Both the position numbers and the translations under genes were made by a program. This document shows, piece after piece, positions 1 to 7,840 of a stretch of DNA of 10,914 nt. Below the pieces are notes generated by a model. It worked only from the letters and a program-made list of their open reading frames with translations. It ran no database searches and was not told where the DNA came from. The stretch comes from Vibrio madracius (GTDB lineage: Bacteria; Pseudomonadota; Gammaproteobacteria; Enterobacterales; Vibrionaceae). Position 1 is the stretch's first letter. Each line of letters begins with the position of its first letter. The DNA is taken from the NCBI GenBank assembly GCA_000695745.1, contig ASHK01000140.1:1-10914 (forward strand), in the 5' to 3' direction.

Positions 1-28
1 GTTCAAAGTAACTTAATGTTACCTCAAA

Positions 29-2023
29 TTAAGCAAGCAGTTCTTTTGCTGTGTTTACAACGTTTTCAGTTGTGAAACCAAACATTTTGAATAGCTCATC
101 TGCCGGTGCAGACTCACCGAATGTCGTCATGCCGATGATCTTGCCACCAAAACCAACATACTTGTACCAGTAATCCGCGATACCTGCTTCAACTGCGATA
201 CGCTTAGTCACTGCCGCTGGAAGCACCGCTTCGCGATATGCTGCATCTTGCGCGTCAAACACGTCAGTAGAAGGAAGAGACACTACGCGTACTTTTTTAC
301 CTTCAGCCGTCAATTCAGCATAAGCGTTAGTCGCTAGCTCAACTTCAGAACCTGTTGCGATAAGAATCAGCTCTGGCGTACCTTCACAGTCTTTCAGGAT
401 GTAACCACCCTTAGCAACGTTGGCTAACTGCTCTGCATCACGCTCTTGCTGCGTTAGGTTTTGACGAGAGAAGATCAGTGAGGTCGGACCGTCTTTACGC
501 TCAATGGCGTATTTCCAAGCCACCGCAGACTCAACTTGGTCACATGGGCGCCATGTGCTCATGTTTGGCGTCACACGTAATGATGCAATCTGCTCAACCG
601 GTTGGTGCGTCGGACCATCTTCACCCAGACCAATAGAATCGTGAGTGTAAACTTGGATGTTTTGCACTTTCATTAGTGCCGCCATACGCATTGCGTTACG
701 AGCGTATTCCATAAACATTAGGAATGTAGCACCGTAAGGAACAAAACCACCGTGTAGCGCGATACCATTGATGATAGCCGTCATACCGAATTCGCGTACA
801 CCGTAGTGAATGTAGTTACCAGACGCATCATCTGCGGTTAGAGACTTAGAACCAGACCACATGGTTAGGTTTGATGGTGCTAGGTCAGCTGAGCCGCCCA
901 TGAATTCTGGAAGCATCTTACCAAACGCTTCAAGCGCGTTTTGAGACGCTTTACGAGATGCAATGTTTGCCGGGTTAGCTTGAAGGTCTGCAATGATCTT
1001 GCTTGCTTCTTGCTCCCACTGAGCTGGAAGCTCACCGTTTACACGACGCTTGAATTCTGCAGCTAGCTCTGGGTATGCCGCTTCATAAGCCGCTAACTTC
1101 TCGTTCCAAGCCGCTTCTTTTGCACTACCCGCTTCTTTCGCATCCCACTGTGCTTTGATGTCAGCTGGAATTTCGAATGGACCGTATTCCCAACCTAGGA
1201 ATTCGCGTGCCGCTGCAATTTCGTCGTGACCAAGTGGTGCACCGTGACAATCGTGTGAACCTGCTTTGTTCGGAGAACCAAAACCGATGATGGTTTTAGT
1301 ACAAATAAGTGTTGGACGTGGGTCCGCTTTTGCCGCTTCAATAGCAGCATTGATTGCGTCTGCATCGTGGCCGTCTACCGCTGGGATAACGTGCCAGCCG
1401 TACGCTTCGAAACGCTTAGGCGTATCGTCAGAGAACCAACCTTCAACTTCACCGTCGATAGAAATACCGTTGTCATCCCAGAAAGCAATCAGCTTACCAA
1501 GACCTAGAGTACCTGCTAAAGAACACGCTTCGTGAGAAATACCTTCCATTAAGCAACCATCACCCATGAACACATAAGTGAAGTGGTCTACGATGTCGTG
1601 GCCTTCTTTGTTAAATTGCGCTGCAAGAGATTTCTCAGCAATCGCCATACCCACTGCGTTGGTGATACCTTGACCTAGAGGGCCTGTTGTCGTCTCGATA
1701 CCGGGTGCATAGCCATACTCTGGGTGACCTGGTGTTTTTGAGTGCAGTTGACGGAAGTTTTTCAAATCATCAATCGATAGCTCGTAACCGCTTAGGTGAA
1801 GCAGAGAGTAAATCAGCATAGAGCCATGGCCGTTAGAAAGTACGAAACGGTCGCGATCAGCCCACTCTGGGTTTGATGGGTTGTGATTTAGATGAGAACG
1901 CCAAAGAACTTCAGCGATATCAGCCATACCCATTGGCGCACCTGGGTGACCTGAGTTAGCTTGTTGAACACCATCCATGCTTAGCGCGCGGATTGCATTA
2001 GCGAGTTGTTTACGAGAAGACAT
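29..2023 (-). CDS. tkt: Transketolase
   Basis: Thiamine-diphosphate enzyme of the non-oxidative pentose phosphate pathway. It moves two-carbon ketol units between sugar phosphates (xylulose-5-P donor; ribose-5-P or erythrose-4-P acceptor) in the cytoplasm. The 664-residue product has the usual family length. Visible landmarks are SGHPGAP with His26, SNGHGS with His66, His100, the thiamine-diphosphate motif GDG (154-156) closing at Asn185 (FWDDN), His260, the cofactor-activating Glu411 in REFGM, and His461/His473 in [14 protein letters not shown]. These match the known catalytic positions of E. coli TktA. The frame stays open upstream to 2173, but the ATG at 2021-2023 is chosen because AGGAG lies just before it (2029-2033) and [17 protein letters not shown] is the normal family N-terminus. 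It is divergent from metK. Confidence 0.97.
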   Translation of the reverse strand: MSSRKQLANAIRALSMDGVQQANSGHPGAPMGMADIAEVLWRSHLNHNPSNPEWADRDRFVLSNGHGSMLIYSLLHLSGYELSIDDLKNFRQLHSKTPGHPEYGYAPGIETTTGPLGQGITNAVGMAIAEKSLAAQFNKEGHDIVDHFTYVFMGDGCLMEGISHEACSLAGTLGLGKLIAFWDDNGISIDGEVEGWFSDDTPKRFEAYGWHVIPAVDGHDADAINAAIEAAKADPRPTLICTKTIIGFGSPNKAGSHDCHGAPLGHDEIAAAREFLGWEYGPFEIPADIKAQWDAKEAGSAKEAAWNEKLAAYEAAYPELAAEFKRRVNGELPAQWEQEASKIIADLQANPANIASRKASQNALEAFGKMLPEFMGGSADLAPSNLTMWSGSKSLTADDASGNYIHYGVREFGMTAIINGIALHGGFVPYGATFLMFMEYARNAMRMAALMKVQNIQVYTHDSIGLGEDGPTHQPVEQIASLRVTPNMSTWRPCDQVESAVAWKYAIERKDGPTSLIFSRQNLTQQERDAEQLANVAKGGYILKDCEGTPELILIATGSEVELATNAYAELTAEGKKVRVVSLPSTDVFDAQDAAYREAVLPAAVTKRIAVEAGIADYWYKYVGFGGKIIGMTTFGESAPADELFKMFGFTTENVVNTAKELLA

Positions 2024-2153
2024 GTAGGCTCCTGAGTGCATTAAGCGAATTCCAAGTTTTTCATAGGCTGAGCGAATAGTCAGCGGCGCTATTGTCGCAA
2101 AGCCCCATAGTCTCTGCAAACGTTTTACCGTCATTTTTTGGCTTTTTACTGCG

Positions 2154-2183
2154 ATAATGTGGTACCAAAACACGTTTATTCAA
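2154..2183 (-). promoter_or_regulatory. Candidate sigma-70 promoter for tkt
   Basis: Read on the minus strand, TTGAAT (2183-2178) and CATTAT (2159-2154) are separated by 18 bases, each matching the consensus at four of six positions. This would give a leader of roughly 120 bases before the tkt ATG. A second, weaker pair (TTGCAG / GACAAT, 17 apart) lies closer to the gene, so the true start point is uncertain. Confidence 0.35.
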
Positions 2184-2248
2184 CAAAAATGGGCAAACGA
2201 TTGGCTATAAGTTAAAAACAAAAATCGCTTGCTAAACGCACATTGATG

Positions 2249-2280
2249 ACTAGAATAGACGTCTAGATGTAGATACACCT
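2249..2280 (+). promoter_or_regulatory. MetJ operator (tandem met boxes) upstream of metK
   Basis: MetJ with SAM as corepressor binds tandem 8-bp met boxes of consensus AGACGTCT. Here 2257-2264 is a perfect AGACGTCT. The next two 8-mers in exact phase, AGATGTAG (2265-2272) and ATACACCT (2273-2280), each match at five of eight, and the preceding 8-mer (2249-2256) is weak (three of eight). Its place about 70-100 bases before the metK ATG fits repression of SAM synthesis by its own product. The assignment rests on motif match and context. Confidence 0.8.
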
Positions 2281-2285
2281 ACAAT
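2256..2285 (+). promoter_or_regulatory. Candidate metK promoter overlapping the met boxes
   Basis: TAGACG (2256-2261; four of six to TTGACA) and TACAAT (2280-2285; five of six to TATAAT) are 18 bases apart. The whole element lies within the met-box array, so bound MetJ would cover the polymerase site. The predicted start near 2292 gives a leader of about 57 bases. Confidence 0.45.
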
Positions 2286-2348
2286 ATATCGTTGATTTTT
2301 CAATAAGCGGGCTCAATAGGTTCGCTTAAAAATGTAATTGGAGCTCTC

Positions 2349-3500
2349 ATGGCTAAGCACCTGTTTACTTCTGAATCTGTATCAGAAGGCCATCCAGATA
2401 AAATCGCTGACCAAATTTCAGACGCGGTACTTGATGCGATTCTAGAACAAGACCCTAAAGCACGCGTTGCGTGTGAAACTTACGTTAAGACTGGCATGGT
2501 GATGGTAGGTGGTGAGATCACTACTTCAGCATGGGTTGATATCGAAGAGTTAACTCGTGAAACCGTTCGTGAAATCGGTTACGTTCACTCTGACATGGGT
2601 TTCGATGCCAATTCTTGTGCAGTTCTTAATACTATCGGTAAGCAGTCTCCTGACATCAACCAGGGCGTTGATAAAGCTGACCCTAAAGAGCAAGGCGCTG
2701 GTGACCAAGGTATCATGTTCGGTTACGCGACTAACGAAACTGAAATTCTTATGCCTGCTCCTATTACCTACTCTCACCGTCTTGTTCAAAAGCAAGCTGA
2801 AGTACGTAAGAACGGCACGCTACCTTGGTTGCGTCCAGACGCTAAATCTCAAGTAACGTTCCAATACGACCAAGGTAAGATCGTTGGTATCGATGCAGTT
2901 GTTCTTTCAACTCAACACTGTGATTCAATCTCTACGCCAGATCTACGTGAAGCGGTAATGGAAGAGATCATCAAGCCAGTTCTACCATCTGAGTGGATCA
3001 ACAAAGAGACTAACTTCTTCATCAACCCAACCGGTCGTTTCGTTATCGGTGGCCCAATGGGTGACTGTGGTCTAACTGGTCGTAAGATCATTGTTGACAC
3101 CTATGGCGGCGCAGCTCGTCACGGTGGTGGTGCATTCTCTGGTAAAGATCCATCAAAAGTAGACCGCAGTGCAGCATACGCAGCACGTTATGTGGCGAAA
3201 AACATTGTCGCTGCGGGTATGGCTGATCGTTGTGAAATCCAACTTTCTTACGCTATCGGTGTTGCTGATCCAACTTCTATCATGGTGGAAACATTCGGTA
3301 CTGAGAAAGTCTCTCACGACATCATCGTAGAAGCAGTGCGTCAACATTTCGACCTACGCCCATACGGTCTACAAGAAATGCTAAACCTGCTACAGCCGAT
3401 TTATAAGAAGACTGCAGCATACGGTCACTTCGGTCGCGAAGAATTCCCTTGGGAAGCGACAGATAAAGCAGCAATCCTGCGCGACTTCGCTGGTTTATAA
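2349..3500 (+). CDS. metK: S-adenosylmethionine synthetase (methionine adenosyltransferase)
   Basis: Makes S-adenosylmethionine from methionine and ATP, releasing phosphate and pyrophosphate; it works as a cytoplasmic tetramer needing Mg2+ and K+. The 383-residue protein is within one residue of the E. coli length. N-terminal [20 protein letters not shown] (13-31) carries the ATP-site histidine. The two family signatures are seen at [11 protein letters not shown] (116-126) and GGGAFSGKD (259-267), with RPDAKSQVT (162-170) between. The ATG is preceded by GGAG (2340-2343) at good spacing, and [18 protein letters not shown] is the standard start. It is transcribed away from tkt, is very likely repressed by MetJ through the upstream met boxes, and ends in its own terminator, so it is probably monocistronic. 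Confidence 0.98.
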   Translation: MAKHLFTSESVSEGHPDKIADQISDAVLDAILEQDPKARVACETYVKTGMVMVGGEITTSAWVDIEELTRETVREIGYVHSDMGFDANSCAVLNTIGKQSPDINQGVDKADPKEQGAGDQGIMFGYATNETEILMPAPITYSHRLVQKQAEVRKNGTLPWLRPDAKSQVTFQYDQGKIVGIDAVVLSTQHCDSISTPDLREAVMEEIIKPVLPSEWINKETNFFINPTGRFVIGGPMGDCGLTGRKIIVDTYGGAARHGGGAFSGKDPSKVDRSAAYAARYVAKNIVAAGMADRCEIQLSYAIGVADPTSIMVETFGTEKVSHDIIVEAVRQHFDLRPYGLQEMLNLLQPIYKKTAAYGHFGREEFPWEATDKAAILRDFAGL

Positions 3501-3525
3501 CCTGCCAGACCTGAGTTAATACTCT

Positions 3526-3560
3526 AAAAAGCCTTCAAAATATCTTTTGAAGGCTTTTTT
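3526..3560 (+). terminator. Rho-independent terminator of metK
   Basis: Starting 25 bases after the metK stop, AAAGCCTTCAAAA (3528-3540) pairs perfectly with TTTTGAAGGCTTT (3545-3557) around a TATC loop, and the run of T continues to 3560. Flanking A and T runs could extend the stem. Confidence 0.93.
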
Positions 3561-3858
3561 GTTTTTATTACTAACTATTTCAATTACTTTGTTAGATAAC
3601 TGTTAAATCCGTCTTTTGCAGCACGTGATTTATACCCTTTTGAAAATTGTGTTTTCTCACAACTCGGTCAATAGTTAATCAAAAGTGCCCTTGTAACCAG
3701 ACCTTTTAGGTCTGAGTTTCGTACTGTAAATAGAGCACTTATGAGGGGAAGACGCTACACAACGACGCTTTGCTAAACTTGCTCATGCTTAATAAAACAG
3801 CATCGTTAGCGCCATGCCCTGAGAAACGTAGGCCAGTTTGTCAAATCAGGGAGGACAT
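3561..3858. other. Intergenic region with small inverted repeats
   Basis: No convincing coding sequence is seen. Three potential hairpins are visible: TTGTG/CACAA (3647-3662); CAGACCT-TTT-AGGTCTG (3698-3714), a perfect 7-bp stem; and an outer AAGTGC (from about 3683) with GCACTT (to about 3740) that would enclose the second one. Further on, AACGACGCT (about 3760) can pair with AGCATCGTT (about 3801) with one mismatch. None has a T run typical of a terminator. I could not pick a convincing promoter; the region must nevertheless hold the start signals for the following gene. Confidence 0.5.
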
Positions 3859-4653
3859 ATGCCTCGAACTGTAAATACCGACGACTTCCACAAGAAACAC
3901 GAAGTCAGGGATCAAGATTACGCTAAAACTATTCCATGTAACGAACTCAGTGTCTCGGCACCATTTCACTGGTTAGCACTTGGGTTGCACGATCTTATTC
4001 GCATGCCCATCATTAGTGCGTTTTACGGCTTATGCTTTACTGCTGCCGCTGTCGCCATTGTGCTATTAGTTCAGTGGCAAGGAACCCATTTGGTTATCAT
4101 GCCAAGTCTCGTCGTCTACATGCTCATTGGACCATTCTTAGCGCTCGGGTTATACGATGCAGCATGGGAAAGAGAAAAAGGACACAAACCCAGTTTATTC
4201 CATTCTATGAAAGCCATCGGCAGAAACTCCACCTCACAATGGGCCTTCGCTGTACTGCTCGCTGTCGCCATGATTTTCTGGATGAGAATCGCTGCTCTGC
4301 TCCACGCTCTGTATCCTTCTGTTCAAGGTGCACCCTTGACTGATTTTGCCCCATTTCTGATTACGGGTAGCGTTATAGGAGCTGTGATTGCTTCGATTAT
4401 CTTCAGCATTTCAGCGTTCTCGATCCCACTTATGATGGAGAGACGCGTCGACGTAATGACGGCCGTATTTACCAGCGTTAATGCAGTGAAGTCGAACATA
4501 CCCGCCATGATTGTGTGGGCGTTGGTTATCTGCGGTGGCATCTTGATTGGTTTCGCCACCTACGGCATTGGCATGATCATTACCATGCCAATCCTTGGGT
4601 ATGGTACGTGGCACGCTTATCATGAAACCATCAAGAAAAAACATCATCCGTAA
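3859..4653 (+). CDS. DUF2189-type integral membrane protein of unknown function
   Basis: A 264-residue inner-membrane protein resembling the DUF2189 family, recognised from PFHWLALGLHDLIRMP (35-50), LIGPFLALGLYDAAWEREKG (89-108), the IPLMMERRVDVMTAV stretch (189-203) and the C-terminal PILGYGTWHAYHETIKKKHHP (244-264). About five or six hydrophobic segments are visible, near 51-72, 78-100, 127-149, 166-190 and 214-250. The N-terminal ~30 residues are polar and likely cytoplasmic, and the tail is basic (KKKHHP). The ATG at 3859 is chosen because AGGGAGG (3848-3854) lies just upstream; an earlier in-frame TTG at 3838 would place the start before that site. The biochemical role of this family is not known to me. 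It lies between metK and sprT, with a hairpin after it, so it is probably transcribed alone. Confidence 0.85.
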   Translation: MPRTVNTDDFHKKHEVRDQDYAKTIPCNELSVSAPFHWLALGLHDLIRMPIISAFYGLCFTAAAVAIVLLVQWQGTHLVIMPSLVVYMLIGPFLALGLYDAAWEREKGHKPSLFHSMKAIGRNSTSQWAFAVLLAVAMIFWMRIAALLHALYPSVQGAPLTDFAPFLITGSVIGAVIASIIFSISAFSIPLMMERRVDVMTAVFTSVNAVKSNIPAMIVWALVICGGILIGFATYGIGMIITMPILGYGTWHAYHETIKKKHHP

Positions 4654-4668
4654 GGCAAAAGCAATATA

Positions 4669-4696
4669 TTGCAAACCCAACCAATGTCTCTAGAAT
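4669..4696 (+). promoter_or_regulatory. Candidate promoter for sprT
   Basis: TTGCAA (4669-4674) and TAGAAT (4691-4696; five of six to TATAAT) are 16 bases apart, predicting a start near 4703 and a leader of about 30 bases. The -10 element overlaps the left arm of the hairpin that ends the preceding gene. Confidence 0.45.
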
Positions 4697-4722
4697 AGCG
4701 CCCTCATTTGGGCGTTATTTTA
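4694..4722 (+). terminator. Probable terminator after the DUF2189 gene
   Basis: AATAGCGCCC (4694-4703) pairs with GGGCGTTATT (4710-4719) around a six-base loop, with one G-U wobble. A short T-rich tail follows. The T run is brief, and the hairpin ends only about 15 bases before the sprT start codon, so a role in the sprT leader is an alternative. Confidence 0.6.
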
Positions 4723-4734
4723 TGATTGAGTTAA

Positions 4735-5244
4735 ATGAAGTCATCTCCATCCGAAGAGCTGCACTACTTGGCGGCGAAAAAGCTAGCACAATGTATCGAA
4801 CTGGCTCGTCGCTATTTTGAGCGAGACTTTCCCATGCCAGCCCTCAATTATCAGCTTCGTGGCAAAGCTGCTGGTAAAGCCTATTTGCAAACATGGGAAA
4901 TACGTTTAAACCCAGTGCTATTTGTCGAGAACCAACAAGCTTTTATCAGCGAGGTGATTCCTCATGAGGTCGCTCACCTCATTACGTTTGCCTGCTTCGG
5001 AAGAGTGCGTCCTCACGGAGCTGAATGGCAAATGATCATGAGCCAAGTCTTTTCGTTAGTCCCCAAAACCACTCATTCGATGAATGTCCAATCTGTTCAG
5101 GGTCGTACCTTCGAATATCGCTGCCAGTGTGACACTTTCCCCGTTTCCATAAGACGACATAACAAAGTAATGCGTCAGCAAGCGAGTTATCGGTGCCGAA
5201 AATGTGGCAGCCAAATTGAATTCACCGGCAAACAGCTCAGCTAA
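4735..5244 (+). CDS. sprT: SprT-like zinc metalloprotease-fold protein
   Basis: Member of the SprT family, related to the SprT domain of eukaryotic Spartan proteases; the function in bacteria is poorly defined. The 169-residue protein carries the zinc site HEVAH (77-81, catalytic Glu78) with a likely third ligand His94 in RPHGAEW. A C-terminal zinc ribbon is formed by CQC (130-132) and CRKC (154-157). [15 protein letters not shown] (46-60) and RRHNKVMR (140-147) match E. coli SprT closely, and the length is about that of E. coli SprT (165). There is no signal peptide, so it should be cytoplasmic. The ribosome binding site is weak (TGAG before the ATG). It lies just upstream of the nuclease gene, as in other Vibrio. 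Confidence 0.93.
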   Translation: MKSSPSEELHYLAAKKLAQCIELARRYFERDFPMPALNYQLRGKAAGKAYLQTWEIRLNPVLFVENQQAFISEVIPHEVAHLITFACFGRVRPHGAEWQMIMSQVFSLVPKTTHSMNVQSVQGRTFEYRCQCDTFPVSIRRHNKVMRQQASYRCRKCGSQIEFTGKQLS

Positions 5245-5258
5245 GTTTAGGTTTCCCC

Positions 5259-5287
5259 TTAATAATCTATAGATCTATCTGTAGATC
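5259..5287 (+). promoter_or_regulatory. Nested inverted repeats upstream of the nuclease gene, possible regulator site
   Basis: ATCTATAGAT (5265-5274) is a perfect 10-base palindrome, and GATCTA (5272-5277) with TAGATC (5282-5287) is a perfect inverted repeat around TCTG. Read as an 8+6+8 element, TTAATAAT (5259-5266) and ATCTATCT (5273-5280) match the LuxR/HapR half-sites TTATTGAT and ATCAATAA at 11 of 16 positions. Repression of dns by HapR is known in V. cholerae; that this is the site is inference. A weak terminator for sprT is the alternative. Confidence 0.35.
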
Positions 5288-5340
5288 GAGTAATTTTTGC
5301 GAGTTAAACTAGGTTATCTCAACCTTTTTAAAGACTTGTA

Positions 5341-6051
5341 ATGTACCGTTATCTCTCTTTTGCTGTGGCCCTACTTGTTAGCTTAATCTCATTTTCAGCA
5401 CTCAGTGCCCCACCTAGTAGCTTTAGTAAAGCCAAGAAAGAAGCCGTTAAAATCTATGCGGATCACCCTATTAGTTTTTACTGTGGGTGCGACATTCAAT
5501 GGCAAGGGAAGAAAGGTATTCCTGATCTATCATCTTGTGGTTACCAAGTACGCAAACAGCAAAAACGCGCAAGTCGCATCGAGTGGGAACATGTCGTACC
5601 CGCATGGCAATTTGGCCACCAGCGTCAGTGTTGGCAGGAAGGCGGTCGTAAAAACTGCACCAGAAAAGATAAAGCCTTCAAATTGATGGAAGCAGACCTA
5701 CACAACCTCACTCCAGCTATCGGTGAAGTCAATGGCGACCGTTCCAATTACAATTTCTCACAGTGGAATGGTATGGATGGCGTCAGTTATGGACGTTGTG
5801 AAATGCAAGTTAATTTCAAGCAGCGCAAGGTCATGCCGCCAGACAGAGCGAAAGGCTCCATCGCTCGTACCTACTTATATATGAGTAAAGAGTACGGATT
5901 TAAGCTCTCTAAACAGCAAACGCAACTCATGCAGGCCTGGAATAAAACCTACCCAGTCGATGCTTGGGAGTGCACTCGCAACGAACGCATCAAGCGCATT
6001 CAAGGTAACGATAACCCATTTGTGGCGGAAGCCTGTAAAAATCCTAGTTAA
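5341..6051 (+). CDS. dns: Extracellular/periplasmic endonuclease I (Dns/Vvn type DNase)
   Basis: Non-specific secreted DNase of the endonuclease I family (EndA/Vvn/Dns), which cleaves DNA with a beta-beta-alpha metal active site. The 236-residue precursor begins with a signal peptide: a hydrophobic core at about 5-19, with cleavage probably near residues 20-23 (SALSAPP). The active-site set is complete by alignment to Vvn: Glu83-His84 (WEHVVP), Arg103, Glu117 (MEADLHNL) and Asn131 (GEVNGDRSN). Eight cysteines (48, 50, 66, 97, 106, 153, 211, 232) match the four disulfides of Vvn, consistent with an oxidising compartment. The ATG at 5341 gives a normal signal peptide, though the ribosome binding site is poor. 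In V. cholerae this nuclease limits transformation and takes part in biofilm DNA turnover. It precedes rsmE, as endA does in E. coli. Confidence 0.95.
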   Translation: MYRYLSFAVALLVSLISFSALSAPPSSFSKAKKEAVKIYADHPISFYCGCDIQWQGKKGIPDLSSCGYQVRKQQKRASRIEWEHVVPAWQFGHQRQCWQEGGRKNCTRKDKAFKLMEADLHNLTPAIGEVNGDRSNYNFSQWNGMDGVSYGRCEMQVNFKQRKVMPPDRAKGSIARTYLYMSKEYGFKLSKQQTQLMQAWNKTYPVDAWECTRNERIKRIQGNDNPFVAEACKNPS

Positions 6052-6131
6052 ATCGCAACGCCAGCCCTTGTAATTTTGAGGGCGGGCATCCATCTTATAC
6101 CTCTATACAGTTTTGTTCTTTGGAAGTTTTT

Positions 6132-6862
6132 ATGCGTATACCTCGTATCTATCACCCTGAACCAATTCACGCTTTAGGGTCTCTTGCACTAAGTGAAGAT
6201 GCCGCAGGCCATGTAGGCCGCGTGTTGCGCATGAAAGAAGGTCAAGAAGTGCTATTGTTTGATGGCTCAGGCCATGAGTTTCCCGCCACCATTACGCAGA
6301 TTGGCAAAAAAAATGTAGAGGTCGAGGTACTGGAGAAAGTCTCTGCCAGTATAGAATCGCCTTTGGACCTACATTTAGGCCAAGTTGTTTCTCGCGGCGA
6401 TAAAATGGAGTTCACGATTCAAAAATCGGTTGAGTTAGGCGTCAATACTATCACCCCGCTTATCTCAGAGCGCTGTGGCGTTAAACTCGATGCGAAACGC
6501 TTTGAAAAGAAACTGCAACAATGGCAGAAAATTGCTATCAGTGCTTGTGAACAATGCGGACGTAACACCATACCTGAAATTCGACCAATTATGTCACTAG
6601 AGCAATGGTGTGCCGAGCCCTCAGAAGCCTTAAGCTCAATCTGCACCCAAGAGCGAAATACTCAATCAATACCTTGCCTGAACCGGTGACTAAAGTCCGT
6701 CTGCTTATTGGCCCAGAGGGTGGCTTATCAGCGCAAGAAATTGAAATGACTGAACAATATCAATTCGAAGAAACCCTGCTTGGTCCTCGTGTTTTGCGAA
6801 CAGAAACGGCAGCATTAACCGCCATTACTGCACTGCAAGTACGCTTTGGCGATTTAGGTTAA
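6132..6862 (+). pseudogene. rsmE: 16S rRNA m3U1498 methyltransferase, frame broken by a one-base deletion
   Basis: RsmE methylates N3 of U1498 in 16S rRNA using SAM; it is a SPOUT-fold dimer. From the ATG at 6132 the frame reads [17 protein letters not shown] and stays family-like to residue 167 (WCAEPSEAL), then shifts and stops at 6689. The next frame continues with [25 protein letters not shown] and [27 protein letters not shown] to a stop at 6860-6862. Adding one A to the AA at 6632-6633 (TTAAG to TTAAAG) restores a 243-residue protein, exactly the E. coli length. As given, the product would lose the C-terminal SAM-binding knot. A sequence error is more likely than a true mutation because both halves are fully conserved. 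An upstream in-frame TTG at 6120 is not the usual start. It heads the rsmE-gshB-yqgE-ruvX cluster. Confidence 0.9.
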
Positions 6863-6875
6863 CGGGAGAAAAATA

Positions 6876-7823
6876 ATGCTCAAACTCGGTATCGTGATGG
6901 ATCCAATTTCGTCCATCAACATCAAAAAAGATTCTAGCTTTGCGATGATGTTGGAAGCCCAACGTCGTGGTTACGAAATCCACTATATGGAAATGAACGA
7001 TCTACATTTGGATCAAGCACGGCCGTTGCCGATACCAAGATTGTGACGCTGAAAGAAGACCCTAATGGTTGGTATGAATTCACTTCTGAACAAACTATTG
7101 AGTTGTCAGAACTGGATGCGGTTTTGATGCGCAAGGATCCGCCGTTTGATACAGAATATATTTACGCGACATATATCCTTGAGCGCGCCGAAGAAAAAGG
7201 CACATTAATCGTTAACAAACCACAGAGCCTACGTGACTGTAAACGAAAAACTATTCACTGCTTGGTTCCCTGAACTAACGCCAACAACGATTGTGACTCG
7301 CAAAGCCGAAAAGATTAAGCAGTTCCGTGACCAGCACGGTGATGTCATTCTTAAACCACTCGATGGTATGGGCGGTGCCTCCATTTTCCGCGTTAAGCAA
7401 GATGACCCTAACGTGTCAGTCATTATTGAAACGTTAACCAATCACGGCCAAAACTATGCCATGGCACAAACCTTTGTTCCTGACATCAGCAATGGTGACA
7501 AACGCATTCTCGTTGTCGATGGAGAGCCTATGCCATATTGCTTAGCTCGCATTCCGGCAAAAGGCGAAACGCGTGGTAACCTAGCCGCAGGTGGCCGCGG
7601 TGAAGCTCGTCCCTTAAGTGAGACAGATAAGCAAATAGCCGAAGCCGTTGCTCCAACTTTAAAAGAGAAAGGCCTAATATTTGTAGGTCTAGATGTGATT
7701 GGCGACAAACTAACTGAAATCAATGTCACCAGCCCAACTTGCATTCGTGAGATTGAGGCAGCCTTTGACATCTCTATTACTGGTAAGCTGATGGATGCCA
7801 TCGAGCGCCGTTTAGGGAAGTAA
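6876..7823 (+). pseudogene. gshB: Glutathione synthetase, frame broken by two compensating one-base indels
   Basis: ATP-grasp enzyme that joins gamma-glutamylcysteine and glycine to give glutathione. The ATG at 6876 has GGGAGAA upstream (6864-6870), 13 bases after the rsmE stop, and reads MLKLGIVMDPISSINIKKDSS. The frame runs as far as DLHLDQ, then meets a stop at 7044-7046. The middle part (TLKEDPNGWYEF to NKPQSLRDC) is in a second frame. From NEKLFTAW (about 7242) the original frame resumes to the stop at 7821-7823. A missing G near 7017 (CAAGGC read as CAAGC) and an extra A at 7241-7243 (TGTAAC read as TGTAAAC) explain both shifts. Corrected, the protein is 315 residues, the E. coli length, with LKPLDGMGGASIFRV and EINVTSPTCIREIE of the ATP-grasp core. 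Sequence error is the likely cause. Confidence 0.9.
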
Positions 7824-7840
7824 CTGTGGGAGAGGCCATA

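Noticed and set aside
8..22. GTAAC-TTAAT-GTTAC hairpin just after the tkt stop as a terminator
   Set aside because: The stem is only five base pairs plus a wobble and lacks a proper T run on the minus strand; the true tkt end may be outside the window.
1266..1535. Open frames opposite tkt, and similar antisense frames opposite metK, the DUF2189 gene, gshB, ruvX and gshA
   Set aside because: They lie wholly within well-supported genes on the other strand, have no recognisable family features and no clear ribosome binding sites.
2024..2173. In-frame upstream extension of tkt giving a 714-residue protein
   Set aside because: The added 50 residues are unlike transketolases, the internal ATG at 2023 has a good AGGAG site, and the stretch includes the likely promoter and leader.
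6054..6090. GC-rich imperfect hairpin between dns and rsmE as a terminator
   Set aside because: The pairing (AGCCCT with AGGGC) has a long loop and no following T run.
6605..6862. A separate 85-residue gene overlapping the end of rsmE
   Set aside because: Its sequence from KLNLHPRAK onwards is the conserved C-terminal part of RsmE; it is a frameshift fragment, not an independent gene.
6632..7243. Programmed ribosomal frameshifting in rsmE and gshB
   Set aside because: No slippery heptamer or downstream stimulatory structure is evident, these families are not known to use it, and three events in two adjacent genes fit sequence error better.
7043..7273. A separate 76-residue gene within gshB
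   Set aside because: The sequence (TLKEDPNGWYEF to NKPQSLRDC) is the middle of glutathione synthetase in a shifted frame; the remainder follows in the original frame.
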